From positions 51,379,779 through 51,443,778 of the forward strand of contig CM070548.1 of assembly GCA_036346405.1 (NCBI GenBank): a stretch of DNA of 64,000 nt, given 5' to 3'. A program made the translations under genes and the position numbers. Positions 48,678 to 59,036 of this stretch are shown here, piece by piece; the stretch's first letter is position 1; every line of letters starts with the position of its first letter. This stretch comes from Phyllostachys edulis (lineage: Eukaryota > Streptophyta > Magnoliopsida > Poales > Poaceae). The notes under the pieces are model-generated. The model was not told where the DNA came from and did not search any database. It saw only the letters and a list, made by a program, of their open reading frames with translations.

Positions 48678-49876
48678 TTGGGGTAGTCCTCTTTCTCACT
48701 TTCTTCTCCATTTTCTCCTCTCTGTCTCAACCAAGCACACCTTAGACCTCCCTCCAAGTTCTGGGACCTCCTCTCTCAAGCCCCAGGACCTCTCCAGTAA
48801 GCTCATTGGACCTCCTGCCGACCTCCCATTCTCTCTGTTGGTTTTGTATCTAAGTTTATTTGGAGTTCTTTGGGATCTTGTTTGAATTTTATTGAATATT
48901 TGGTTTTCACGTGTAGATTGTCAAGAACGTGGGGAGCCCGAGTTCTGTGAGGGAGAGGAAGAAGCTAAAGACTTTGAGCAAGGCAAGTTACACTCTTGAT
49001 CATGTTGCGCCCAATACTTCAAATTACTTATGTCGTTTTCAAATATGTATGCATGCTTACTTTACTAAGTATTTCAATGCCTACCTTTAAATTCGTAGTT
49101 ATGCCTACTGCTTGGTATGACCACTATCCATGTTGAATCAACCCCATTGCCACCCTAGATAAATCTGGTTCTTGCAATAGTGAGGACGCGAAGCTTTTAA
49201 AGAAAATGAAATGCTTAGTCTTGCTTAGACCAAAATCTTGATTTGGGAGTTTTGACCAAAAACATCACTTAATCAAATAATTTGGGTCGTGGCATTGGTG
49301 TGCCATGGAGATTTCGGCCATGACATTGGTGTGTCATGGAGGTTTTACAAATGGCCATGGCATTGGTGTGCCATGGAGGTTTGAAAGGCAAAGTAAATAA
49401 AAAATGGTTTTGACTTGGGCGAAGCTGGTTGTTTGGTTGGTGCATGTCTATGCACGGAGGGTCGTGTGATCCGATGCCCTAGGGTTGAGGTTTGTCGCCC
49501 AAGTCGGTTAAGGACGGGTCTTTGAGACACCACTTGCTAAGCCTATAATGGGCTATGCCAAAATTGTGCAACCACATGTCTCCAGTGTGGGGCGTGGGAT
49601 TTGGCTAATTAATTTGCAAAGCTCTATCGTGGTTTACCCTGTTGATGCGGTGGGTTGTCATGTTACGACTGTTGTAGTCCCACCTAGCATAAGAGGGGGC
49701 ACCCTATTAACCTGGCATGTTTCTATCCAAAGAGGGGGATCTGCGAAACCTTAATGGGGGTGGACTGCGTTGGAGCAATGCATTGTAAAGGCCTTGTCAT
49801 GTGCTCTAGACCTCTCACCAAAGGAAGTGTGAGGTGGTATCGACGGATGCCAAGCAAACTAGAGAATTCATGTCAT

Positions 49877-49946
49877 GTGGGTAAAGTGTACAACCTCTGC
49901 AGAGTGTAAATCTATTCGAATAGCCGTGTTCGCGGTCATGGATGTG
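49877..49946 (+). repeat. Conserved LTR module, copy in element C
   Basis: GTGGGTAAAGTGTACAACC, CTCTGCAGAG, CTATTCGAATAG, GCCGTGTTCGCGGTCATGG. Confidence 0.88.
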
Positions 49947-50589
49947 TTGGCAATGTCACTCAAAGTTAGCTCTTGGTTTTGGTTTTCAAAAGTCATATGA
50001 AAATTGGTTTTGGTGGTTTAACCAAATTGGGTTTGGGCGGGAAGCCATGTGCAGGAGGGTATCCTTCACCATCTTGATGATGAATGCTATCCGACTAAAA
50101 ATGGATTTCACAAAAACGAATTTTAATTATTGTAACCTGCCTTGAAACTTAATACTTGTATTTGAAATAAAATTGGCTTTATGCAAATCAACCCTAATAT
50201 GCTTTCCCTTGATATATCCCTATGCATGTCATTCTGTTAATTGATGGGTGTAACCTGCGAGCACGGTTGTTGTACTCACTCTTGCTTGATTCATGTATTG
50301 AGCAGATGAAGACTCCTATCATGATGAAGACGATCAACTCAATTAGGCCGCGCCCTCCAGCCAGTCACCTGTGGTGTAATGGGTGGATACTGCTTTTGTT
50401 TTTCCGCTGTGTTTGTGTGCTCTCAGTTGCTGGAGCTTGTAAGCAACCCCTTGTAATCAAACCTCCTTTTGTGTTAATAAAGTTCTGTGGATGTTTTGCT
50501 ATCACTTGCTTGCTGTGAGAACTGGTCGATGATCCTTGGGGACCAGTTTAGATCGCAGTGGACTTTCGGCTCATCCTCAAGCCTCATAA

Positions 50590-50870
50590 CCTCCTCGAGT
50601 TGGCTCCTTTCGGACCTCCCCGAGTAGCGCGTGGAGTTTGAGGAGGTCTGAGGTCCAACGACCTCCTCAGGGTCGGGACCCCAGACCTCCGAGTGGTTCT
50701 ATCGGACCTCTCGAGAGGTTTGGAGGTCCTACCGAGATGTCCTCTCGGGACGTCCTGGGAAGTCCTTTACGGACCTCCCAGGAGGTCCTGAGGGAGCTCT
50801 CAGGACGTCCTGGGGGTCCCTTTTCGGACCTCCCAGGAGGTCCTGAGGGACCTCCCGGGTGAGCCTAGGG
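50590..50870. repeat. GGACCTCCCAGGAGGTCC palindrome array at the end of element C
   Basis: Repeated near-perfect inverted repeats of 16-18 bases (for example about 50772-50790 and 50826-50843) in the last 300 bases of the element. E has the same at 57955-58140. Confidence 0.85.
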
Positions 50871-50883
50871 CCGGGTCGTGACA

Positions 50884-51452
50884 AGAAGTGAATGGGAAGT
50901 TCACTGGTTGTTTCAAATAAATTGTTTAATTATTTATTATTGTTTTCAACTACAAATTTCAATCTATTTATTGTAAATGCTGCTTTCTGCAAAAGAAATA
51001 TACAGCTAACCTTGTCAAGCCGTGCATGAATACTATTTGCATACATTTCCTTACGGCTTGCTGAGTGCTTTAAGTACTAATGGCTTATGCCTTTACTGAT
51101 CAGTTGAACAATATCAAGCTACTCAGGAGTTCTTCCAGAAGAAGGACTATGAAGGTTTTGTGGATTAGGATGCGTTCTCCATTCGATTGCCTGTGGGCAT
51201 GTTGAATGGCCTTTTCAAGAGTTTCGTTCCGCTGCAAGAGTTTATTTGTTTCTTTAGCCCTACATGGCAAGTTAAGTAAAACTTTGACCATAAGGTCCAG
51301 TTATTATTATTATTTGCTACTTTGAGATCTTTTTAGTTAAATTGAATAAATGGATGGTATTTCATCACTATTTTCTGTGTGAGCTTGCTACTGATCTGGG
51401 ACTAGTTCAGAATACAAAGAGAGTTTCTGAGATACATTTTCGGGTCCCGACA
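50884..51452 (+). repeat. Gypsy-1 LTR, second part
   Basis: Resumes after element C and ends TTCGGGTCCCGACA. Aligns loosely with 51990-52495, the next LTR. Confidence 0.65.
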
Positions 51453-52495
51453 GTGTTGCACTTAACCAACTAGGTGGTAAAGGATTTAGACTGAGGCAAG
51501 TGGTGGATACTGTGTGACATGTTGGCTGTGTGATTGGGAATGATAATCTGTGTAGCATAGTTAGAAATTGAAAGTCTTGCCTTAGTCAATTAAGGACTTA
51601 ACTTTGTGTGCCATTGAACTGAGCCTTACTATACGACCGCATGCCTGGTATGGGACGGGCCTAACTTAGTAAGTTATGAATTCTTGACATTGATTACTCA
51701 GGTAGTAGGTCAGGTTGTGTGAATGGGTAGAGGTGTGGACTACCAGGTAGTACATATTTATGAGCGGTTCGCCATCTTCAGATCCAACGATGTGTGTCGG
51801 ACTGACTTTCGGTGTGGGTTAGTCTGGTGGAAAAGCACATCGGGAGTATCAATGTTTCAGATGAAGTTTCTGAAACATTTTGTTATGATTAGTGCTTGCA
51901 ACACTAGTTATATCGTGTGGGTAAAGTGTACAACCTCTGCAGAGTGTTAATTAATCTATTCGAATAGCCGCGTCCGCAGTCATGGACATGCTCGGGGATT
52001 TCACACGAGGGGTAGTTTTCATAAAACACTTGGGAAGGGAGCTATGTGATCTAAGTCATATGGCTGTGAGAATAATTTGATTAGGCTATGTGTCTTTGTG
52101 AAAACAATTGATCAAATTAATATTGTTTATTTGTTGTACATTGTGTTTTAATCTATTATTCGTATTCAAATTGCAACTGTTGCATTTCCGCAAAAGAACC
52201 ATAGAAGCTGTTCGTTTGGAATAAGCTATCATGTATAAATTGCATTCTGTGGTATGACTCACTGAAGTTATCTGTTCCACTACTTATTTCTCTATTGTTA
52301 GCCCTGCGTAGCTTAATAAGTGTAAACTCGACCAAAAGGTGAAAATGGTTATTTGTTAATCAAATTACTCGTTTATGTTATTAATCATCTTGTGTGGATT
52401 GATATTCATCTATGTTGACACTGTGTGCACTAGCGTGATCCTGGACTAGTGCATTATACACAGAGGGTCCAGAATTGCATTTTTGGGTCCCGACA
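51453..52495 (+). repeat. Second gypsy-type LTR
   Basis: Ends TTTGGGTCCCGACA like the preceding LTR and carries the module at 51917-51990. Contains ACTATACGACCGCATG, a familiar grass gypsy LTR stretch. No internal domain separates it from the previous LTR, so it may be a solo LTR or a product of recombination between LTRs. The start is approximate. Confidence 0.6.
51917..51990 (+). repeat. Conserved LTR module, copy in second gypsy LTR
   Basis: GTGGGTAAAGTGTACAACC, CTCTGCAGAG, CTATTCGAATAG, GCCGCGTCCGCAGTCATGG: the best match to the consensus. Confidence 0.9.
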
Positions 52496-52503
52496 GAGTA
52501 TTA

Positions 52504-54060
52504 CTCCCTCTAATCACAAAAGTCATTTTGGGATACATATAGTCAAACTTCCGAAACATTGGCTATCAATGTCTTTTAAAATGTTTAGATTGGATACATG
52601 AAAATCATATGTGTAAATTTGACTCAAAAAATACTTTTGTAATATTATAATTTTATTGGTTTCTACAAATATATTACAATGAAACTAGTGATTAAAGGTG
52701 CGTTTTAGTGACCACATGGGCTCCCTCTATTCTAGCGAGCTCTGGCATTCGCCAGAGCTACCTTCGGCCGGGAGGTCCCCTTCTCCCACGAGCACTAGCT
52801 ACCTGTCACCTGAGAAGATGCAGCAGTGCCGCTGCATGAACTAGCAACACATGAAGATGCTGGACTATTTGAAGATGGTGGATTGAGGCGGTAAGGCCCA
52901 TTATGCTCAGGCCCATCATGCGAGGCATGAGGGTGCTACGGCCCCCAATCGGCCAATCCCATCGGCACCGGAGTATCATACCCGCCGCTTGTGTGCGCCT
53001 ACGACCGTTCGTGCTAACCGGAGTAGGGCGGCGACTATGGAGTGGGCGAGCGGGGGCGAGGCGGTGCGGTGGAGTCGATGAGCCACAACCTCGTGGCATG
53101 CTGCTCCTAGAGGCGAGAAGGGCGGCGTTGTGGTAGTACCGGCGGGAGGCGGCGCGGCGGTTGGCAACATGAGGTGAGCCATGAGCCTACGACTGCTCGG
53201 AGGCAAGGGCAAGCTAAGCTAGTGGGTAGTGCTGCTGGCAGCACAATGTCTAAGTCTAGGTCCAACAATAAGTACTCTTTTGATCCCCTCAAATTTCAAT
53301 TCTAGTTTCCACATGGACATGCTTGTCTCAAATGAAATCATGGATGACAAATTGTGATTTTTGCTTCAAGATTTTGAAAGGTTGATTATTTACTTATTGC
53401 TATGCACTAATGCACATATACCACTTACTATCTCTACTACGCACATATACTGCTCTCAATGAATTGGTGAATCGGTTAATGCTCAATGCTTGCTGTTTAC
53501 ACATGTTCTCTGTTGTGTTCTTAAGCAGTATTGCAGTTGCATGGGAGCTGCATACTGTTTAGGAGAAAAGCACATAATGGAGAAATTGGAAATTATCACC
53601 AACGTAAAGATTCATGCAACTTGCCAACATCCATTCATATTTACACAAAGAGTTATAATCTGTTTACAACTTTACATTTAGCATTATTTGTTTCTTTGCT
53701 TTGATACATGTTGAAAGAGAGATGGGTGCTGTCTGGGAGAAGAGCACAAGAGAATTGTCAGAGTTAGCAACAAACAACATCAATGTATGCAACTACTTAT
53801 TGCTGATTTAATTTACTGCCATACAAAGTCTTGATGTATATATGGCATCACCTCGCCGCACGCCTCGGGTGCTTAAAAGGTGTGAAGGTGCTCGCCGCTC
53901 AGGCACCTCGCCTCGCCTTATCGCAGTTGATAACTATGGCTTTTGGGTAATACTATTGGTCCACATGGGTGACTTTGCCATACCTAAAATTTAATCCTAT
54001 GTCTACCACTGAGTGACCATGTCGATTTCTAAAACGACATGTTTTCGTGACCGGAGCGAG
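52504..54060. mobile_element. Stowaway-like TIR element, probably with an insertion
   Basis: Left end CTCCCTCTAATCACAAAAG and right end whose complement is CTCGCTCCGGTCACGAAAAC, each flanked by TA (52502-52503, 54061-54062). The CTCCCTC termini and TA duplication are the Stowaway/Mariner signature. At 1.56 kb it is too long for a MITE; the interior 52721-53960 is bounded by 9-base repeats and may be a later insertion. Two independent partial MITEs are an alternative. Confidence 0.55.
52721..53960. other. Possible insertion between 9-bp direct repeats
   Basis: CCACATGGG occurs at 52712-52720 and 53961-53969, the size of a Mutator-type target duplication, but no matching terminal inverted repeats are visible inside. 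The contents are a GC-rich part (52730-53230) with short frames on both strands, none recognised, then AT-rich sequence, then a CCTCGCCTCGCC-rich stretch at 53850-53925. Confidence 0.3.
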
Positions 54061-54062
54061 TA

Positions 54063-54644
54063 ATAGATTATCCTCTTTCGCTAATAGTTTAAACTTTGAG
54101 AGATGTGCAATACAAACCAACAATAATTTAATTGTAAAGCGCTAAACCAATAAGAAATGTCTGAAGCTAAATGCATCTTCAAGGCCTCTTACTAGCCGGC
54201 TAGTTAATTTGACCAAATATTCATGGTTGATCATTAATCGATGTTTGTTTTTCAGAGCCGGGACACATTAATTTGCTAATGTTGTCATCGATCCAACGGA
54301 TCACAAACCATGTGATCATATCCTAGGTGTCACGGTGGAAAATCCATAAAAACACCCCCCTTAATGTTGGGAATTAATCTATATATGCTAAGTAATAGGG
54401 CATTAGGATCCTAACACAGTTAGCATCGGATCAAATTAGTTTGTTTCCTTTGTTAGGCTTTCCATATTTAATTTTGGCTTGGTTAGCAAATTGATTAGGT
54501 AGTCTTTCAAAGGACGTGTAATCAGATGTGTTTTGATTGAAGCAATAAAGAAAACAAAAATACCAGAAAAGCTGCCATACGCAGAACCAAAATCCTATCT
54601 TTTTTTTTGCTTCGATCTTCTATTCGCTTCCGAGCAGTACGTGT
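54063..54644. other. Unassigned sequence left of CACTA-2
   Basis: AT-rich sequence with no repeat, coding or RNA signal that I recognise. The 3 bases before CACTA-2 are TGT, its likely target site. Confidence 0.4.
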
Positions 54645-54661
54645 CACTACTACAAAATAGG
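54645..54661 (+). repeat. CACTA-2 left terminal inverted repeat
   Basis: CACTACTACAAAATAGG, the classic CACTA terminus. Its partner is not in the window. Confidence 0.9.
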
Positions 54662-54670
54662 CTATAGAAG

Positions 54671-55000
54671 ATGCCTCATCATAGACGGTTCCAAGGGAAC
54701 CGTCTGTGATACGTACCTATCGCAGACGGTTCTCATTAAGAATCGTCTGTGATAATTCACAAACGGTTGCTAATAAGAACCGTCTATGATAATCTAGCAA
54801 ATCACAGACGGTTCTTATTAGGAACTGTCAGGATTATCACGAGCGATTCTTAATGAGAACCGCTCTGTGATATCTCGTTAATCACGAGCGGTTCTTATTA
54901 GCAACCGCTCGTGATAATCCTGACGGTTCTTAATGAGAACCATCTATGATGAGAGCTGATCATAGACGGTTCTTATTAAGAACCGTCTGTGATATTTCTG
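54671..55000. repeat. CACTA-2 5' subterminal palindromic repeats
   Basis: About eight units of the form CAGACGGTTCT, TTATTAAGAACCGTCTGTG, many perfectly self-complementary; some read GAGCGGTTCT or CCGCTCGTG instead. Predicted accessory-protein binding sites. TATAAATG at about 55006 could be the promoter. Confidence 0.9.
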
Positions 55001-55299
55001 GCATTATAAATGCACTCGACAGAACCCCTGCTGCTGGTTCCACTCCTGCTGCTCGTCCCCCATGTGCTGGCTCCACTTTGCTGCTCCTCCCCCATGCGCC
55101 ACCTCCTTGCCCTAGCTCCTCCACCCTGCTGGTCCTCCCCCATTGCACCAGCTTAGAGAGGAGAAGGTTAGGACCCCTGCGCCTAGTGCCTCCTCCACCC
55201 CGCTGCCTCCTCCCCCATTGCGCCACCTGCAAGTTGCTTCCAAAAACCGTCTTTGATAGGTGAGTATCACATGCGGGGTGTTCTCACAAATAAGCTTGA

Positions 55300-55596
55300 C
55301 TCGAGAGATATTTGGTATTTTCATTGTGAGCTCCGAGGGTAACGATCTATAACCCTTAATATTTGCTATAAATTAATCGCTAATCAATTTAAGTATGTTT
55401 GGTAAATAGGAAGTCCATTGGGCCGCCGATAGAGAGGAAAGGGAGGATAAGGAGAGGAGGAAGGGAGGAGAAGGAGAGGATTCTCGAGAGATATTTGGTA
55501 TTTTCGTCGTGAGCTCCGAGGGTAACGATCTATAACCCTTTATGTTTACTATAAATTAATCGCTAATCAATTTAAGTATGTTTGGTAAATAGGAAG
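55300..55596. repeat. 114-bp direct duplication in the CACTA-2 leader
   Basis: 55300-55413 and 55483-55596 are near-identical (a few transitions), from CTCGAGAGATATTTGG to GGTAAATAGGAAG, separated by a 69-base purine-rich segment. Confidence 0.9.
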
Positions 55597-55653
55597 AGTA
55601 CGTACTTGCGGTTTATTAATCTAATTTGACACTAATTTGTTACATACGAGCGT

Positions 55654-57848
55654 ATATGGACCGAATCGATGTACGGTGTGAACCGTGTGAGTCAAGAGTA
55701 CATTAATGGCGTGGTTGCTTTTAGAAGAGCCGCCGAAAGGTGATATGTTGAAGAAGGGGATAAAATTTATGTACTATCCATGCATTGATTGCGGTAATCT
55801 GAAGATGTTTAACAACCCGGCGCAGATCGAAGCGCACTTGATTCAAAGGGGTTTCAAAAAAGGGTATACATATTGGACCAGTCACAGTGAAGAGCAGATT
55901 ACATAGGAAGTTAATAATGACAGCATCGCCGAGGAAGTCAACGATATGCCGGATGTGGACTGTGCTTTTGATGAGGATAGGTCGCATGATAACAATCTGG
56001 ATCAGATGCTACGCGATGCAGAAGAGAACTACAGTGAGAGCAAGTTTTGTAAATTTGAGGGCTTAATGGAGGACTCGGTGAGACCTTTGTTCCCTGGCTG
56101 CAAGCTGGAATACACAAGGTCGTCAACCGTGCTTAAACTGCTTAAATTGAAGGCAAGCAATAGTTGGTCCGATAAGAGTTTCACGGCGTTGTTAGGTCTC
56201 CTAGCGGACATCCTTCTGAGGGAAACGTGTTGCCTAGCACCACCTACCAAGCAAAGAAGGTTTTCTGTCCAGTAGGAATGGAAGTAGAAAGAATACATGC
56301 ATGTTCGAATGATTGTATCCTCTACCGTAAAGAGTATGCAGACATGCATGTATGTCCCGTGTGCAAAGCATCCCGATACAAGTGTCAGAATACTGCTAAG
56401 GTGAAGCAAGGACCTCCTGCTAAGATGTTGTGGTATCTGCCTGTGATCCCACGTTTGAAGCGTTTATTTGCCAACCCAAAGAAGGCAAGATTGCTGCGTT
56501 GGCACTTGGAGGAGCGTAAGAGAGATGGAAAGCTAAGACACCCTGCTGATTCTGCCCAGTGGAGAAACTTTGATCGGAGCTTCGAAGAGTTCGGTGCGGA
56601 ACCGAGGAACATAAGGTTAGGGTTGAGTACGGATGGAATGAATCCTTTCGGTAACATGAGCAGCTGATATAGCACCTAGCCCGTGAATCTAGGTATGTAC
56701 AACCTTCCTCCTTGGCTGTGTATGAAGCAGAAGTACATTTTGATGTCACTACTTATCCAAGGGCCGAAGCAACCTGGGAATGATATTGATGTGTACCTAG
56801 CACCATTGTTAGAAGATCTTGTGACATTGTGGAACGAAGGGGTACAGGTATGGGATGCGTACAAATGAGAGAACTTCACTTTACGCGCCATGTTGTTCTA
56901 CACCATCAATGATTTTTCTACCCTTGGTAACCTGTTGGGCTTCAGTACAAAAGAAGCCAAAGCCTGTCCGCACTACTCAGATGCTACAGAGAGTGTATGG
57001 CTGAACAACTCGCGCAAAACTGTGTATATGTGTCACCGTAGGTTCCTTCACAGGAGTCACCCATACCGCAAGATGATGAAACAATTCGACGGAAATAAGG
57101 AGGACGGTTTAGCTCCAAGGGCTTTTAGAGGGAAAGAGGTCTATGATATGGTTAAGGATATTGATGTTGTGCTTGGGAAGGGACGTAAATTAAGAACCCG
57201 TCAGAAGAACATCTGGAAGAAGCGGTCAATTTTTTTGGACTTGCCTTATTGGGAGCACTTAGAAGTTCGCTACTGCATCGACGTCATGCACGTAGAGAAG
57301 AATGTATGTGATAGCTTGATTGGTCTCTTACTGAACATTAGTGGTAAAACAAAGGATGGTGTAAACGCACAGTATGACTTGGTTGATATGAACATAAGGA
57401 CCGAGTTAGCACCGAAAGAGACTGATACAGGACAAATGTACCTTCCCCCAGCTTGCTACACTCTGTCCAAGGCCAAGAGAAATGAACTGTGCCAGAGCTT
57501 GCATGGTGTGAAAGTCCCATCTGGTTACTCCGCTAACATTAAGAAACTTGTTTCTACGCAAGATTTGAAATTAATTGGTATGAAGTCTCATGATTGTCAT
57601 GTGCTGATGACACAAATGCTTCCTGTTGCAATTAGGAGTATCTTGCCGAACAAGGTCCGAGTGGCAATCTTGAGGCTATGTTATTTCTTCAACTCAATTG
57701 CTCAGAAGGTCATCGATCCCCAAGGACTAGATGCTCTGCAGGCCGAGGTGGTAACGACTCTATGTCATCTTGAGATGTAATTCCCTCTGTCATTTTTCGA
57801 TATCATGGTCCATCTCATTGTTCACCTTATGAAAGAGATAAAGATATG
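55654..57848 (+). pseudogene. CACTA-2 TNP2 transposase, N-terminal part up to the E insertion
   Basis: ATG at 55654. An N-terminal transposase-associated domain is readable in two frames: SQEYINGVVAF, then MYYPCIDCGNLKMF and AHLIQRGFKKGYTYWTSH (to about 55890). After a frameshift near 56220, TNP2 reads in one frame: HACSNDCILYRKEY with CPVCKASRYKC (56295-56395), GLSTDGMNPFGNMS (about 56625), LPYWEHLEVRYCIDVMH (57241-57291), GMKSHDCHVLM (57580-57612), then FFDIMVHLIVHL and KEIKIC at the insertion. Stops at about 56665, 56673, 56866 and 57778. Would cut and rejoin CACTA ends. Confidence 0.9.
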
Positions 57849-57954
57849 TGTGACGACCCACCCTGTGATGCACCGCAAGAGGTCTGGGAGGACCATTTTT
57901 TTTTTGCGCTGCGGTGCCACCATAGAGAGGAGTGGTAGCACCGCTCGGTGCATT

Positions 57955-58140
57955 CCCGAGGAGGTCTGCCAGGACCTCCCAGGAGGTCTTCAGGACCTCC
58001 TGGAGGTCTTGGCTCGCCACCGACCTCCCAGAGGTCTTTAAGACCTCCCGAGGTCTTGGCCCGCAACCCTTCGGTAGCGCCTCTAGGTACATCACTAGAG
58101 AGGTCCGATAGGACCTCCCAGGCTAAGTCCAGTAGGACCT
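57955..58140. repeat. GGACCTCCCAGGAGGTC palindromes at the distal end of element E
   Basis: Inverted repeats such as GGACCTCCCAGGAGGTC (57972-57988) recur. Equivalent to 50590-50870 in element C, here at the matching end on the minus strand. Confidence 0.8.
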
Positions 58141-58967
58141 CCTGCCCCTGTGCATCCGAGCTAGTCCCAGGACAACAGAAGCTAGCTCACACAAGAACAC
58201 AAGCTAATATCACAACCACGAGGTCACACAAAGATGAAGCAGACAAATTAAACTTAATATATAACAGGACCTTATGGTCAAGCTTGTTAACAAGAGGTCT
58301 GCCACAGAGGGCTTACAAAACCAACAAGGACTTACAGCTGGCAACAAGGAGCTCTAAGGCTCCAACACCAAAAGCACGTGAAAGCCATCCAACAAGCACC
58401 ACAGGCTGTCGGGTGGAGGACGTCCTAGGCAGTTGGATCGTCGAAGAACTCCTCCTCAAAAAGGTCTGCACTGCCCTGCACTTGGTCATCTTCATAATCT
58501 GCTTTGACACAGGGCTTAAAGCCATGAGCACTTTGAATGTACTCAGCAAGTCACAGGGAGCAATTATGCAATAATATTCATGCAAGGGCTTACCAAATGA
58601 GAGCTGTATGGTTAGTTTGCGCAAAGCCAGGTTATGACAATAATAACAATAATAGATTGAAAGGCAGCAAGGTAAAACAATAGTACATAACAAATTTGAT
58701 GTTTGAAAAAGTGGAGTGAGCACCAACTCACATCCACAACCAAAATGGGGGAGGTCTGGTCACACCAGTGGCCAGGTCCTCACCCAAAAACCATTCTAGA
58801 GCACCCACTCCAGAGGTCCGAACTAGCCCCTGGACCACTACCCAAGCCAACCCTGACCCCTCTGGAACCGGCCAAGGTCTCTTCGAGGCAAAGCCAAGAC
58901 ATCTCGCTGAAGTGTCCAGTGGCACAAACTTTTGAAACAACTACCCCTTGCACCATTTTCACTGAGC

Positions 58968-59036
58968 ATGTCCATGACCAAGGACTTGGCTATTCGAATA
59001 AATTTTACACTCTGCAGAGGTGTACAACTTTACCCA
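58968..59036 (-). repeat. Conserved LTR module, copy in element E
   Basis: Minus strand: GTGGGTAAAGTTGTACACC, CTCTGCAGAGTG in shortened form, TATTCGAATAGCC, then GGTCATGGACATGC. Confidence 0.85.

Larger units (their letters stand above)
41881..50883 (+). mobile_element. Element C: long solo-LTR-like element, interrupted by D
   Basis: Starts TGTGACACCC and ends GGGTCGTGACA, with flanking GGAAG (41876-41880) and AGAAG (50884-50888), a one-mismatch target-site duplication. Net length without D is about 4.3 kb. A TATA box lies 2.1 kb and the LTR module 3.3 kb from the start, after subtracting D. The same positions hold in E, and the first 150 bases match the reverse complement of E's right end. 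No direct terminal repeats and no coding sequence, so a solo LTR of a long-LTR retrotransposon is the simplest reading. Confidence 0.75.
22864..51452 (+). mobile_element. Gypsy-1: Ty3/gypsy element remnant, split by Copia-3 and element C
   Basis: Discontinuous element: leader 22864-23058, gag 23059-23152 and 40825-41535, then LTR 41536-41880 and 50884-51452, ending GGGTCCCGACA. No protease, reverse transcriptase or integrase is present, so gag runs straight into the LTR: a large internal deletion or a non-autonomous derivative. The gaps are filled by Copia-3 (with Copia-2 inside) and element C (with D inside). The 5' LTR was not identified. Confidence 0.65.

Noticed and set aside
52806..53136. 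Overlapping frames in the GC-rich part of the 52.5-54.1 kb element
   Set aside because: Overlapping frames on both strands and no recognised domain; reported only as unidentified contents of a possible insertion.
54946..55263. 105-residue open frame rich in Pro/Ala/Ser
   Set aside because: Encoded by imperfect GCTCCTCCCCCATG repeats in the CACTA-2 leader, partly over subterminal palindromes; no family resemblance.
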